DNA from: Durusdinium trenchii
Taxonomy: Eukaryota > Sar > Dinophyceae > Suessiales > Symbiodiniaceae
Reading direction: 5' to 3'
NCBI GenBank assembly: GCA_963970005.1
Contig: CAXAMN010021718.1
Location: forward strand, 997,762 to 1,061,761
DNA length: 64,000 nucleotides
Shown: piece by piece, positions 38,701-50,700 of the stretch
Layout: each line of letters opens with the position of its first letter
How positions within the stretch are numbered: the stretch's first letter is position 1
Made by a program: the position numbers and the translations under genes
The notes under the pieces: generated by a model
The model's input: only the letters and a program-made list of their open reading frames with translations
What the model was told of the DNA's origin: nothing
Database searches by the model: none

Positions 38701-41700
38701 TCTGTTCCTTGACTGTTGGTCTCTGGAACCAAGACCAGCCAGAACTGTTTGGCGATGTGTTCCAACCCTGGACCAGCAAGAAGTTCCTGGTTCATCTCTG
38801 TTGACCATGTTGTTTTTGGTCCCCCCTTCGTTAAAACCGCCTCGCGGTGGGAAATCCGCTGAGGTTACTCATTTGATGTGCGCGCCCCAAAGACTCGGAC
38901 GCAGCCATGGGAGCAACCCATTCCGTTTGTGCGGCAAGAAAAGCTTTTGATCCGTCCGATCCGATTCGTGTAGACTCGGTGTCCGGTGGTTCTGACGAAG
39001 GTGGTTCGTTCGAGGCGACTCGGAGTGGTGTGGATCGTACATGGTGACTTCGACTACTGTACCTCCCTTCCAAAAGGCTTCCAACACGTGCAGGTTCTGT
39101 GTGTGTAGTCGCAGTTTTCGGGAGAAGTGGCGGTTTTCGCTGGGTGACGTGACGCGTGGCATGGGGAATGGTTTCGTTTACTTCGCTTCCGGTGACAGAC
39201 CTCGAGATGGGTCCTGACCAGTCCGCGACGCCTTCCGTGAGTCCGGACCAACAAACGACCTGGACCTTCAAGGGGTGGTGAATGGGCACCCCGAATGACA
39301 GCGTTTCAGGGGCTTTTTTAATAGACACCCCGACAGGAGGGTCCTGGTATCTACTCTCCCTGAAACAATCATGGAAATGGATGGCATGTCCGAAAAAGAG
39401 ATGCTGCACTGTTGATAGACGGTGTATATATACCGAAGACCAAACTGGGGTGAAGCCCACTTCCATGGAGGTTATGTCTTTAAGGGGACAGCTAAGCTTG
39501 AAACTTGTGCGCTTGCTCGAACAGATTTATCTTTACTTTGTGTGTTCTGTTCGTGACGGTTTGTTATATTTAAACTTTATCTATAATGTCTTCTTTGCTG
39601 TGACACAGGGGTTCTGAACTGAACATATTTCCCACAGACTCCATGTATGCAATAATGCATCCCGACATTGACCCTGTTTCAAATCTTCAAACACCCCAAT
39701 GTAGCTGTGTTGGCTGTAGTGCTGTGTCATGTGCTCCCTCAAAATGAGGGCTGACATAAGCCAGCCCTTCGCGAACTTGAAGAGAAAGGTACTATACCCA
39801 TACACTCCATGGGACTGCCATAGGACTGCCGCCCCAGAAAGACCCCCCTGGCACCACCACCCCTGGCCGTTTCTCGGCAGTCCTGGCAGGCAGTCCCAAA
39901 CAGGTCGCGTTCGCGTCGCGTCTGGGGTACTTCTTTCACTGTCAGTCCGACCACTCGGAGTGTTTGGCTACTTCAAATGCGGAGGGTCGGAGTGTTTCAG
40001 TCCAAAGGCCCCGGCCCCGGTGTGACAAAGAGGTGGACACGTCTCGAACCTGAGGGGGCACAGGTCTGGATGCCTGGGCGACTCCAGCAGTTGGCTCTAC
40101 TTGACCACGCTCCGAAGTCGGTGAAAGCCATTCTTCGGTTCTTTGCCGGTGTGTTTTGAAGACATCCCCTGAGGGTCCAGGACCATCCGAAGCGGATGGT
40201 CGAACGGAGGTGAGGCCTCGTCCTTCGAATGGTCTGACCATCCTGGGGCCTTGCAGGACATCCGAGCAACGGATGGTCCTGGACCCTTAGGGATAAGGGT
40301 TTGTGGCTGGTGATTTCGGCTTTGGTCCTGGCTTTGGCGGTTGGAACCGGTGATGGTTCTTTTTCTTGAACTGGGTGAATCCCCGCCTTCCTTTTCGGGG
40401 TTTCCGAATGAACACACAATTTAGTAAAAGCTGTTCATGGGTCTTGTGCTTTTCGGCGTGGGGCGTGGAGCATGTCTTTTTTTGGGCACCATGTCGCACC
40501 ATGTCGCCTGGAGGCAAGGGCTCTTTGCCCTTCAGCGAGAACACCCGCGTGCTCTTTGATACTGCCAATGTTGGCACGCTCAGCATGGGGTGTGTTTCGG
40601 TCATTCCATCCTGATATTTGTTTTCACGCCTCTAGGGGGCGATGGTTTGGCCGGCTTCAGATCTTCTCCGGCCGTCGCTGTTTGCGGCCGCACATGTGGA
40701 TCCTTCGGTGTTGGAGGGAAGTTGACAGTGATTTTGTCGGAGGATCCGAGGGGAGATGAAGAATCAGTGGCTTAAGCTTGAGCTTTCATGTGGAGTGTCC
40801 GGTGGTGAAGGTGGATCACTGTCATCTGCATGGGGGAGAAAGGAGTGCAGTGCCCGCGATAAACGGGTGAGTTGTGTGGCCGAGAAGGAGGGACGGCATG
40901 GGATTGGGCACATGGATGAGAGGTGAACAAACACATGTCAAAACTGGAAGGAGGATCGATCTCGCAGGGTAGGGGACGTTTCTGAAGCTAAGAACTTTGG
41001 TGCCCCTTTGCAGAACTCTTAGCTTGTTTGCCAAGGGGAACTCAACATGCTGAGTTTGCCGAGTTTGCAACTGACCAACCTACCAGGGGCCCTCAAAACC
41101 ATGAACAACACAGGTTTTCACCTACAAACACCATGCTTTTTGCTAGGGAAAACCAGGTCTTTGGATGGGCCATGTGGGGCCCCAAGCTCACGGCCCATCA
41201 GTTGGGTTCGTGGCACTGGATTCGGATCAGCTCGCATTCGACCACCGCTGGGTGTCTGGCGTCTGGCCCTGTCTGGCTGAGGCCGCGAGTGTGGGCAACA
41301 CTGAGATCGGCTGTGAGCAGCTGCTGCTGGCCTTCTGCAGCTGGCCGACACCAGGGCTGCGGCTGGTTTGGCTTAGCTAAGGTGATTTTTGGGGTTTCCC
41401 AGTTCCTGGGTGAATCCTGGAACGTTCATTGACACCTGGTCTCACCCGGCAATGGAAGTGGAGGTAGGTACATTGGGGGCTCTGGAACTTTCCTCAGGAC
41501 CTCCACTCCAATTGAATATGTCCTTGGACCATGGGGTAGACTGAGACCTGCTTTTTCATGGTTCTTCTCTAAAAGCTCTTAGTTCAAGCAGGAAACATCA
41601 CATCCCGCGGCGGCGAACTGGAGTGGAACTGGTTTCTTTCATGTTGCTTTCAGTAGTCTTGGAGGGTCCAATTGCCTTCTGAGAAGGTATGTGGATCCAT

Positions 41701-44700
41701 AGGGATTTGCTTGTGCTTGCCTTGTTAATTTGCTTGCTGCCAACGGCATTGGGGCGCCTGAGGCGAGCCGCCACTGGCGCAAAGCGGAGCCATGGTGTTG
41801 CTTAAAGGCCGCGGTGTTTGACGCGCTCGGTCGCAGCCGTGGTGTTTGGCTTTGAAAAAGGAAGGCCGGGGTGGAATTGTTCTAGGATGTTTTGGATTGA
41901 GACTTTGGGGGGATTTGGAGGCCGCTCTTAGGTTGGAGGCCATCGCTAGTAGGTTGGAGGCCATCGCTTTTTTCGGTTTTTAGTAAGGCGATGTTTTGGA
42001 TAATACATTGGGACATTTTAGTAATCTGAGCTTGGACCCAGCGCAGTTCGTGACGTTATCCTGCTTAGGAAAGCATGGAAGATCGTGACAGAAGCGGACC
42101 TTCAACACCTGCTTTGCTGGGGACATGGACTTCTTCTGCCTGGGCGCGCTGCGTCGATCACAGGAATCACGCCTGGGGTCCACTCGGTTGAACTCGACCC
42201 AGCTACTTTTCATGTGTCCGTTCACCCATGGCGATGCATGTCAGCACTGGGCACCTCCCTACAGATGGTCATTTGCCTTCACCAGTGAACACTCCAACCT
42301 CCCTGCTCAAGGGGGGGGCAATGGGGGGCGATCATTTCGCAGTTTTCGCTGCCACCTGCAGCATCCGTGCTCGCCGTGCTCGCGGTGCTCGCCCAGCTTG
42401 GCTGCTCGCGAGGCCTCGGGCTTTCAGGGGAGAAGTTGAAAGCGGCGGTCGAGGAGGAGCTGTGTGGCGCTTGGAGCGAAGGACACACGCTCAAGACTCA
42501 CCTGGTTGTGGGTTATGACAGCCATGAGACCCCGTAAGGGGTACCCGTTCTTCATCGTTTTTTGTCGTTTCCCCACGGAAAGATCTACAGACGATCCCTA
42601 AGCGTCCAGGACCCATCCGTTGCGAGGTCCCAACACGCCAGGGCCGGTCCTCTCAGCGCGCGAACGGCTACGGTAGCTTTCACTCATCTCCGATCGACCT
42701 GAGGCCGAGTCGGATGGTCCTGGACCCTAAAGAAGATGAGACACCGAACACACACACACAGAAGAGGTTCGAGATGAGTTCGGGCTCACAACCCTAAAGA
42801 TGAGACTAGACCCACACCTTTCGTTACCGGTCCTAGGGACTCGAGGTTCGATCCCTGTCGTTCGTTCGATCGGCCGTCTGGAACTGGTTCTGCCCAGACG
42901 CACTGCAGCGGACCCTCCGTCTGCGGGATCGCGACGCGTGACGCGTGACGCGAGACTTCGGGGTCCGGACCCTCCCCCAAACCCGGTGTTGAGGGATCAA
43001 AAGCGTCGGGCTGTTGGGGTGCTTCACTGTCCAAAACAGGCGTATGCTGGTATCTCAGAACCAGTCCAGGACGGCTTAGGGAAGGGATTTCCGGGGTCCG
43101 ACAGGGGCGGACCGGGCCTAGGGAGGCCCAGGGCCCAAGTTTAGGGATGTTGAGGGTCCGAACACTTCTCACAGCCTGCACCGCCTGCATTTGCAGTGTT
43201 TTGATTGAGTACTCGCGGCCTTTGTTGTTCTTGAGCACGTACTCTCTGTTGGAATGATCAAACTGGATCCACCTTGCGAGATGAACCGTCCAGGTGAACG
43301 CTGACGAGCTTGTGGTTTGTGCATATTTGATAGGGTTTGGGAAGACGAGTCCTGAAAGACAAGAAGATGTGTTGGTCAAATGTGACAGTGAGCAAGAAGA
43401 TGACAGAGTTGGATGTGCTGCATGACTGCTGGGGTCTCTTGATGCGGCAAATGGCCGCCCCTTTGGCGGACGAGCAGTTAGAATATGGCGTTACACAGAG
43501 CAGGGGGAAGATCGGAGACCACACGCAGTTAGAATATAAAGACGCCACGAGACGAAAAAGACATAGTTAAGAAAAAACAACTGCGGTGATTTGCAGCAAG
43601 TGAATGGAATTTGAACTGGGACTATACTGCTTAGCCTTTGCAAAACTGCAAAACTCCACTGCAGAAGCACCTGCTTCAAGTGCTCCCTCACAGACTTACA
43701 GTAAGAAGGTCCAAAAAGCTCCCGATCACCGTTGGAGGCCATTGCTCTTAGGGTGGAGGCCATTGCCATTGCTATTAGGTTGGAGGCCATCGCTCTTAAG
43801 TTGGAGGCCATCGCTGTTAGGTTGGAGGCCATCGCTATTAGGTTTGGAGGCCTAGCTTTGTCTCTGCAAGGTATCATGGTTTTGGACTACCAGTTAGAAT
43901 ATGTTCCCCTGCTTTCTGAAAGGCCCATATTATCTATCTGCCAGGGTCATCCCAGGGTCATCCATGGATTTTGGAAGGTTTTTTGGGGCATTATTTTAAC
44001 ACAGCAGGTCTGTCCTTAAATCTATGAAGGGAGTTTCTAGGATCGGACTGTTCACTGTTGACGATTCATGGTTGTTTTTTTTCCTGTGAGCATGATATCA
44101 ACTCCTGCAGCTCTTGATACCTTCCTGTGCATTGTGGAGGGTCGCATAGGGTCGCTTAACGTTGTGGAGCGTTCAACTGCTTGTGCTCGATAGCACTGGG
44201 GCCAGTGTGGAGCTGTGGGCGATCATTTTGTGCGCATGGCACTTGTACAAAGTGGAAACTCAATGACCGCATGGCTGTGGGCAGCCTCCTGGACTCCGGA
44301 ACCTTTTCAGAGATGTCAGTCTAGCGTGCTTGTGCGTATTTCCCGCTTGGGTCGAAACCCACTCCCTGATCATAAACATCAGTCTCAGTCTTAGTCTTAG
44401 TCTTAGACAGGGCTTTTATCTTGTAGTTGAGCGGTTGGGCCTGCCTGTGCTTGGGGTGGTCTATTGTCCGGCAGGGTTGGGAAGACGTGTCGGCCGAAGA
44501 AGAAGAGGAAGAAGACATTTTAAAGTGCTGCACCACCCAGATGCCCAAAATACTAGAAGCTATGACGAAGTTGTTCGTAGCAGTTTTACAAATAGATATA
44601 TAGTTCACTCATGAATCATGCTTGGCCTTTCCCGTGAATAACCTTCCAATTCCTCCTTGATGGGCTTGACACCTTTTTGTACCTTAACATTGTGGAGTGT

Positions 44701-47700
44701 TCAACTGTTCGTGCTTGACAGCCTTGGCGCCAGTGTGGAGCTGCGAGCGATCAAAGATATCCAACCAACTTTGAAGATCGTTTTGTACGCATGGTGCTTC
44801 TGAAGTGGAAACTCAATGACCACAGGTGTGGAGTCCTGAGACAGTCCAGACAACTTTCAATATTCGCCACTGTTAAACATAGGACCTATTTGGTGACAAA
44901 TCACGAAAGCTAGCTGTAGCTAGCTGGAGTCTGTCTTGCTAACACCTGATATACTCCCTTTGCCGTGGAACTGAACTCCACCCTTCCCCCCTGACCGTTT
45001 CTCAGTTCCCAAACGTGGCCGCTGTTGCCGATGCTGCTTCTTTGTCGCTGCTGCTGCTCCTGTTTCTATGTTTCTTTGTTGCCGGTCTTTTGCTGCTGTT
45101 GCTGCTGCTGCTTGGTGGTCTGCTACCACTGCTGCTGCTGCTGCCGCCGCTGCGAGGTGGTTTGCTACTACTGCTGCTGCTGTTGCTGCTTTGCTCCTGC
45201 TGCTGCTGTTGCTGCTGCTTGGTGGTTTGCTACTGCTGCTGCTACTGCTGCTGCGGATGCTGCTTGGTAGCTGCTGCTTGGTAGCTGCTGCTTCTGCTGC
45301 TGCTGCCTGGTACTTACTGCTGCTGCTGCTGCCTGGTACCTGCTGCTTGCTGCTGCGGTACCCGCTGCTTGCTGCTGCTGCTGCTGCTGGTTGTTGCTGC
45401 TGCTGATGCCTGGTACTTGCTGCTTGCTGCTGCTGCTGGTTTGCTGCTGCTGCTGGTTGTTGTTGCTGCTTCTGTTGCTGGCTGCCACTTGTTGCTGCTG
45501 GTTGTTGTTGTTGTGGCTGCTGCTGCTGCTGTTGCTGGGGTGGTTGTGTCTTGCCTGTGTTGGGGTTGTATTGGGGGGGGCGCTGTTGGCACTCTCCTCC
45601 TTTGCCCTCGGCCATGACATGTTGCGATTCCCGGCCAGGCGTTTGCTGCCAAAAGAACCCCAGTGGTGCTTCTCTCCCTAGCTTTCGCCACCCCTCTGGG
45701 CCACAAGTTGCGTACATTTCGCCATGGGCAAACATCGCGCGCTCATGATTCCTGGTTGGGCCTTTGCAAAAGTATCATATCAACTCCTACAGCAACGGGT
45801 TTGATATTGGTACATTCTGGACGTAGCCTAAGAAGAGGACACCTTCAATGATTTGTGTTTGTTAGCGCAAATCAGCGCAGCTGCCGAGATTGCAGTCCGC
45901 TGCTCCTTATCATAGAACATTTGCACATTGGCTGGAACTTCCGGGAGATCAAGGACAAACCGTATAGTAAAGTTGTGATGGCAACTGGACGTTCATTGCG
46001 AAATGGCGGTTTGTTTTGTGATTTTGTGTTGATTTTGATCACATACGTTTCCAGCGTTGGCCTGCGCTAGGTATCAACCAGCTGCCACATCAACAGTTCC
46101 ATATTGAATATATGATATTTTTTTTTGCATCAAGTTCGGTCGGGTGCGTATATCCACATGACGGTGCGTTTCTTGGTTTTCTCCTTTTTGGCAGAATGTT
46201 TGTCATCAAGGGGGTGTTTTCTCCCCATGGTTGAACACGGACATAGTTTTATTTAAAAATACAAATAACATGATGACAACTCAGAGTGCAGCCCGGGGCG
46301 GGCCTCGTCCACACTTTGCTGAAAACCCATTTTGCCATGGATTTGCTGATGTTTAGGATGTGTATTGTTTTCCCTATGGATCAGTCTGGGGATTTATGAG
46401 TTATTCCTCAAACAAAACTAAATTTATCATTGTCAACGGGTCGGCAGATGTTCTGCATCAGGTCGGCCCCCCGTTGACGAGAGACAACTCGCTGCAGTGG
46501 GGGTCGGCTGGCTTAGTGCTTTCATTTTAGCGCTAACTTTGTGCCGTGGAGGTTTCACTGTTTTTTGTTCTCAAGGTGGTGCTGGGCTTTATATATATAT
46601 ATATATTGTTGTTTGTGCGCCGCACAACCCGGTAGATCAGACATTTGAACTGTGATCGCCGCGCTCGCCTCAAGCTCAGTGGCGGGTGCGCGCGCGACTT
46701 GAGCAATGGCTCACTGAAAATAGCGCGTGGCCGCGCTGACCGACTTTCGTGGACGAGGACCTCGAGAACCTCGTGACCGGTGATCGAAGCTTCGTTACCA
46801 ACATTGGTAGCGGAGCGCTACCAGGGCGCTCCAAGAAGAAGAGAAGATGCCAGGACCTTCAGCCTCCGGTCCCTCTACTACCTCCTCAGCTTCAGGTGGA
46901 TCCATCGAGACGATGAAGGACACCTACATCCCGGTTTTCAATAACCGAGTGGCTGACTACAAGGAGTGGAGGCAGCGCATCATTCTCTACAAGAAGAAAC
47001 TGGCCCTTCAAGGAAAAGAGAAGGAAACGATCTTGAACCTTCTCACAAGCCTCAATGGCACAGCATGGAAGCAGGTCGAACACCTCGTCGATAAGGTAGC
47101 CGAGGCCTCCGACGGCTTTGAGCAAGTGCTGAAAGCATTGGATGCAGCCTTTCAGTACGATGATCGGGTAGAAATGCCCAGAGCTCTCGAGAAGTTTTTT
47201 CTATCAACTGACGAGGAGGAGCGACCAAACGCTCCTATCTTACTGCTCAGACCACAGAGAGCAGCTTCGAGAAATCGAACGCCACAACATCCGCATCCCA
47301 GACAGTGTCAGTGGCTGGATGCTTCTTCGACGGAGCAACTTGACACAAGAACAGAAGCACTTGATTCAGTCGCAGGTTGGCCCCGAGATGAAGAGGGCGA
47401 AAGTTGAAGAGGTCATGTACTACCTGCTGGGACAAGACTTCAAGTCAAGGTCAGAGCAGCCAAAGGCCTGGAACAAGCATGCCAAGGGCAAGGGCAGATG
47501 GTATCCACGGAAGAGCCAACAGGCCTATGCAGCTGAAGACTATGACCTCGAGTATGACGACGATCTCGAGGAGACCTACGTTCAGGCCGACGATGAGCTC
47601 TATGAAGAGGATGCCAACTATGAGGACTATGAGGATGACGGTGCCTTCGGTGGCCAGGATGAGGAGCTCTACTACACGGAAGAACCCTGGCCTGAGGAGC

Positions 47701-50700
47701 CGGATCCGGCTCTCGAAGAAGCCTATGCAGCATACCTTGATGCACGCCGGCAATTTGCCAACCTCCGTGCTGCAAGAGGTTTCTATCCAGTGGTGGCACT
47801 GTCGAACCCTTCGGACATGCCAGGATCAACATCGTCCTCGACTACCACTTCCCAGAGGCCAGTGAACAAAGGTTCAAAAGGGAAGAAAGGGAAAGGCAAG
47901 GGGAAATCACCACCCCAGAAGGGAACTGCTTTGAACAGAGGACGAACGGCCTTAGACTCCATGCAGTGTTTCAAGTGCGGACGTTTCGGGCATGCAGCAG
48001 CTGAGTGTCCAATGAACAAGACCTCGCAATCACCCAAGCGCACCAAGACCGAGACATCCACAAAGACTTCAGGACAAGCCTTCATGATGCATGATCTCAG
48101 CCGAAAAGGGATTCCACAACTCTCTGAGCAAGGCTGGTTTGGATTGCAGGATGGTGGAGCAAGCAGCATGGTATGCGGCCATGAGACTCTCATGAACATC
48201 ATCGAGTACATGCACCAGCGTGGTGTGCCCTTGGAGAGATACACCTTCCATCCAACCACGAAGATGTTTGGCTTTGGAGGTGATGCGATGAGGAAGGCAG
48301 AATGGACCGTGAAGCTCCCGGTCTACGTGGATGGTCAGTCAGGCATGATCGAGTGCTTCCTGGTGGACGGCGCTACGCCTTTGCTTGTTGGGCGGCCCAT
48401 CCTCAAGTCTTTGAAGGTGAAGGTGGACTGGGATAAAGATCTCATCTCCTACGGCGACCAAGACTGGAAGCCCGCCATCAAGGGCGACCGTGGTGAGTAC
48501 CTTCTCAGGTTGGATGATGGAGTGCAAGGTGATCCCGAAGGACATAACTTGGCATTTGACCTGGTGACAACCGAGACCTTCGAGATGGTGCAACGGTCAG
48601 GGACGATGCATTCCTCCACCTACACGCTCCTTCAGTACCTTGAGGCCACTGGGCGAGATCCACCAGAGCATTGCCTTCAGGTCGACGGTGAACCCTTCCA
48701 GGACAACCTCACTGATGATGATGAACCAGTGATGGATCAACAACCTCAAGGGCACAACGATGAACAGGTGGCTGAAGTGCGGAAAGAGATCACGGACAAA
48801 CTCCTCCGAGGCATACGCTTTCATCATGCTACGATGTTTGCCCACCGTCGCTCTGTGCTAGAGCAAGGACTACGTGCTCACGAGGAAGGAGCCAAGGTGT
48901 TTTGGGAAGTCTATTCAGGCGAAGCCGGCCTATCCTTGGAGATGCAGCGAAGAGGCTACTTGGTGTACAGTTTTGACACCAATACCGGCTGGAACTTTGA
49001 TCTGCCTGAGCACCGGAATGCCTACTACAAGTTGCTGGAAGATGTGGCGCCAGACTTTGTGTGGTTGGCTCCAGCATGCAAAAAGTGGTCCAAGATGCAA
49101 GCTCTTAATGCCTTGACCCCGGAGCAAGAGTTCGCCTTGAGATGTGAGCAGGACTATGAGGAAGCAGTTCACTTGAAACTGGCGGAACGCACTTTCGTGA
49201 TCCAATACAATGAAGGAAGAGATGCAGCCATCGAGCACCCAGCGGGATCCAAAGCATGGACAACAAAGACGTGGTCGAACCTCCCTGGCTGGCCATGTCG
49301 ATTGGATCAGTGTGCCTATGACACCAAAATTGCCGACCAGTATGTGAAGAAGCCTACAAGGTTGCAGCTCACAAGTGCCTCCATGACAGACTACCTGGCT
49401 TGGAGATGTCCCGGAGATCATGAACACCTACCTCTAGAAGGGTCCTTGCCGGGAATTGGTTCTTTGACCAAAGCTGCCGGAGCCTATCAGACAACCTTCT
49501 GCTACCACATTGGTGCGGCAATCGACTGCCTCTTCTATGAGCCTGAGGAATTTGCCCTGGAGGGTGGCGAATGGGACTTGGAAGACATGGGAGAGTATAC
49601 TCCCTCAGTGGCTGGCACCGAACAACGAGAACCAGATGAGCCCAATCACGAACCGGCGCCTCCAGCAGAATCTGAAGTCAGAGTACAAAGCTACAAGGCT
49701 ACTGGAGTACTTCAACGACTACAACGACAAGACCGCCAGCTAGCCAAGCGAACAGTGAGTCGACTTCACAGAAACCTCGGACATCCCACCAATGCAGAGC
49801 TCAAGCGACTCTTGGAGATGAAGGGTGCGTCCAACGTCCTTGTTGAATGTGCACAAGAACATGATTGTGATGTGTGTCGTCAGCATCAACATCGACCACA
49901 AGTACCCGTCTCCTCAGTGCCGAGTGTTCAGGAGTTCAATGCCAGGGTCCAAGCTGACACCCTCTGGATCAAGATTCCAAACATGAAGAAAGCTCTTCCT
50001 ATCCTGATGATCAGCGACACAGCAACGCGCTTTCTGGCTGGACGAGTGATCTGGAAGGAATCACCAGAGGAGTTCATCCTAGCTGTGGAAAGAGCCTGGG
50101 TGCGTGTTTTTGGACCAATGCAGACCCTACAGGTTGATGACCACAGGAGCTGGGCCTCAGACTATGTCAAGTCCTGGTGCTCGGAACAAGGGGTTGAGCT
50201 GAGGATCTCACCTGGACAGAGTCACACACGACTTGCTATCCTGGAACGACGACATCAGGTGACCAGGCGAGCGTTGGAACTATTTCTGGCTGATCAAGAG
50301 CAAGGCAACATATTGCAGCCAGCAGAACCTCGTGAGAAGCTGATACAGGCCTTGTGCTATGTCATTCCTCAGATCAACAGAAGCACCAATGTCCGAGGAT
50401 ACAGTCCAGTACAGTGGGTCTTGGGCTACACGCCACACATTCCTGGGTTGCTGACAGAAGAACCTCTGCCACCACCATCACTTGATCCTTCGGACGAGTT
50501 CCTGCAGAAGCTACAGAGGCAGAAAGCAGCAGCCAATGCCGTCTTCTCAGCAGATGTTGACACCAGACTGCGACGGGCAATGAACCGGAAGTTCGCTGGC
50601 CAGCTGACCGTGTTTCATTTGGGGGGACATGTGCTACTACTACCGAGATGGACCAGGTGGCATAGGACCCAAACTACGATGGCGTGGACCTGCCCGCATC

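Larger units (their letters stand above)
36763..41281. other. ClpC intron, right part: repeats and unassigned exon-like pieces
   Basis: Between the CoA-transferase stop and the next ClpC exon I assign no family. Repeats and three small candidate exons are listed separately. The remainder shows nothing supportable. Confidence 0.5.
42731..46606. other. ClpC intron left of the retrotransposon: no assigned exon
   Basis: The second Clp N repeat would be expected between 42.5 and 55 kb but I could not find it. The stretch is dominated by the 21-bp array, the trinucleotide tract, and a duplicated phrase (GTGGAG...CAGTGTGGAGCTG at about 44162 and 44694). Confidence 0.5.

Noticed and set aside
42836-42866. 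tRNA T-arm-like GGTTCGATCCC
   Set aside because: The neighbouring bases do not form a T stem, and no acceptor, D or anticodon arms are found upstream.
43491-43877. Minus-strand protein with AMASNLR repeats
   Set aside because: It is the complement of the 21-bp repeat array, open only because the unit length is divisible by three.
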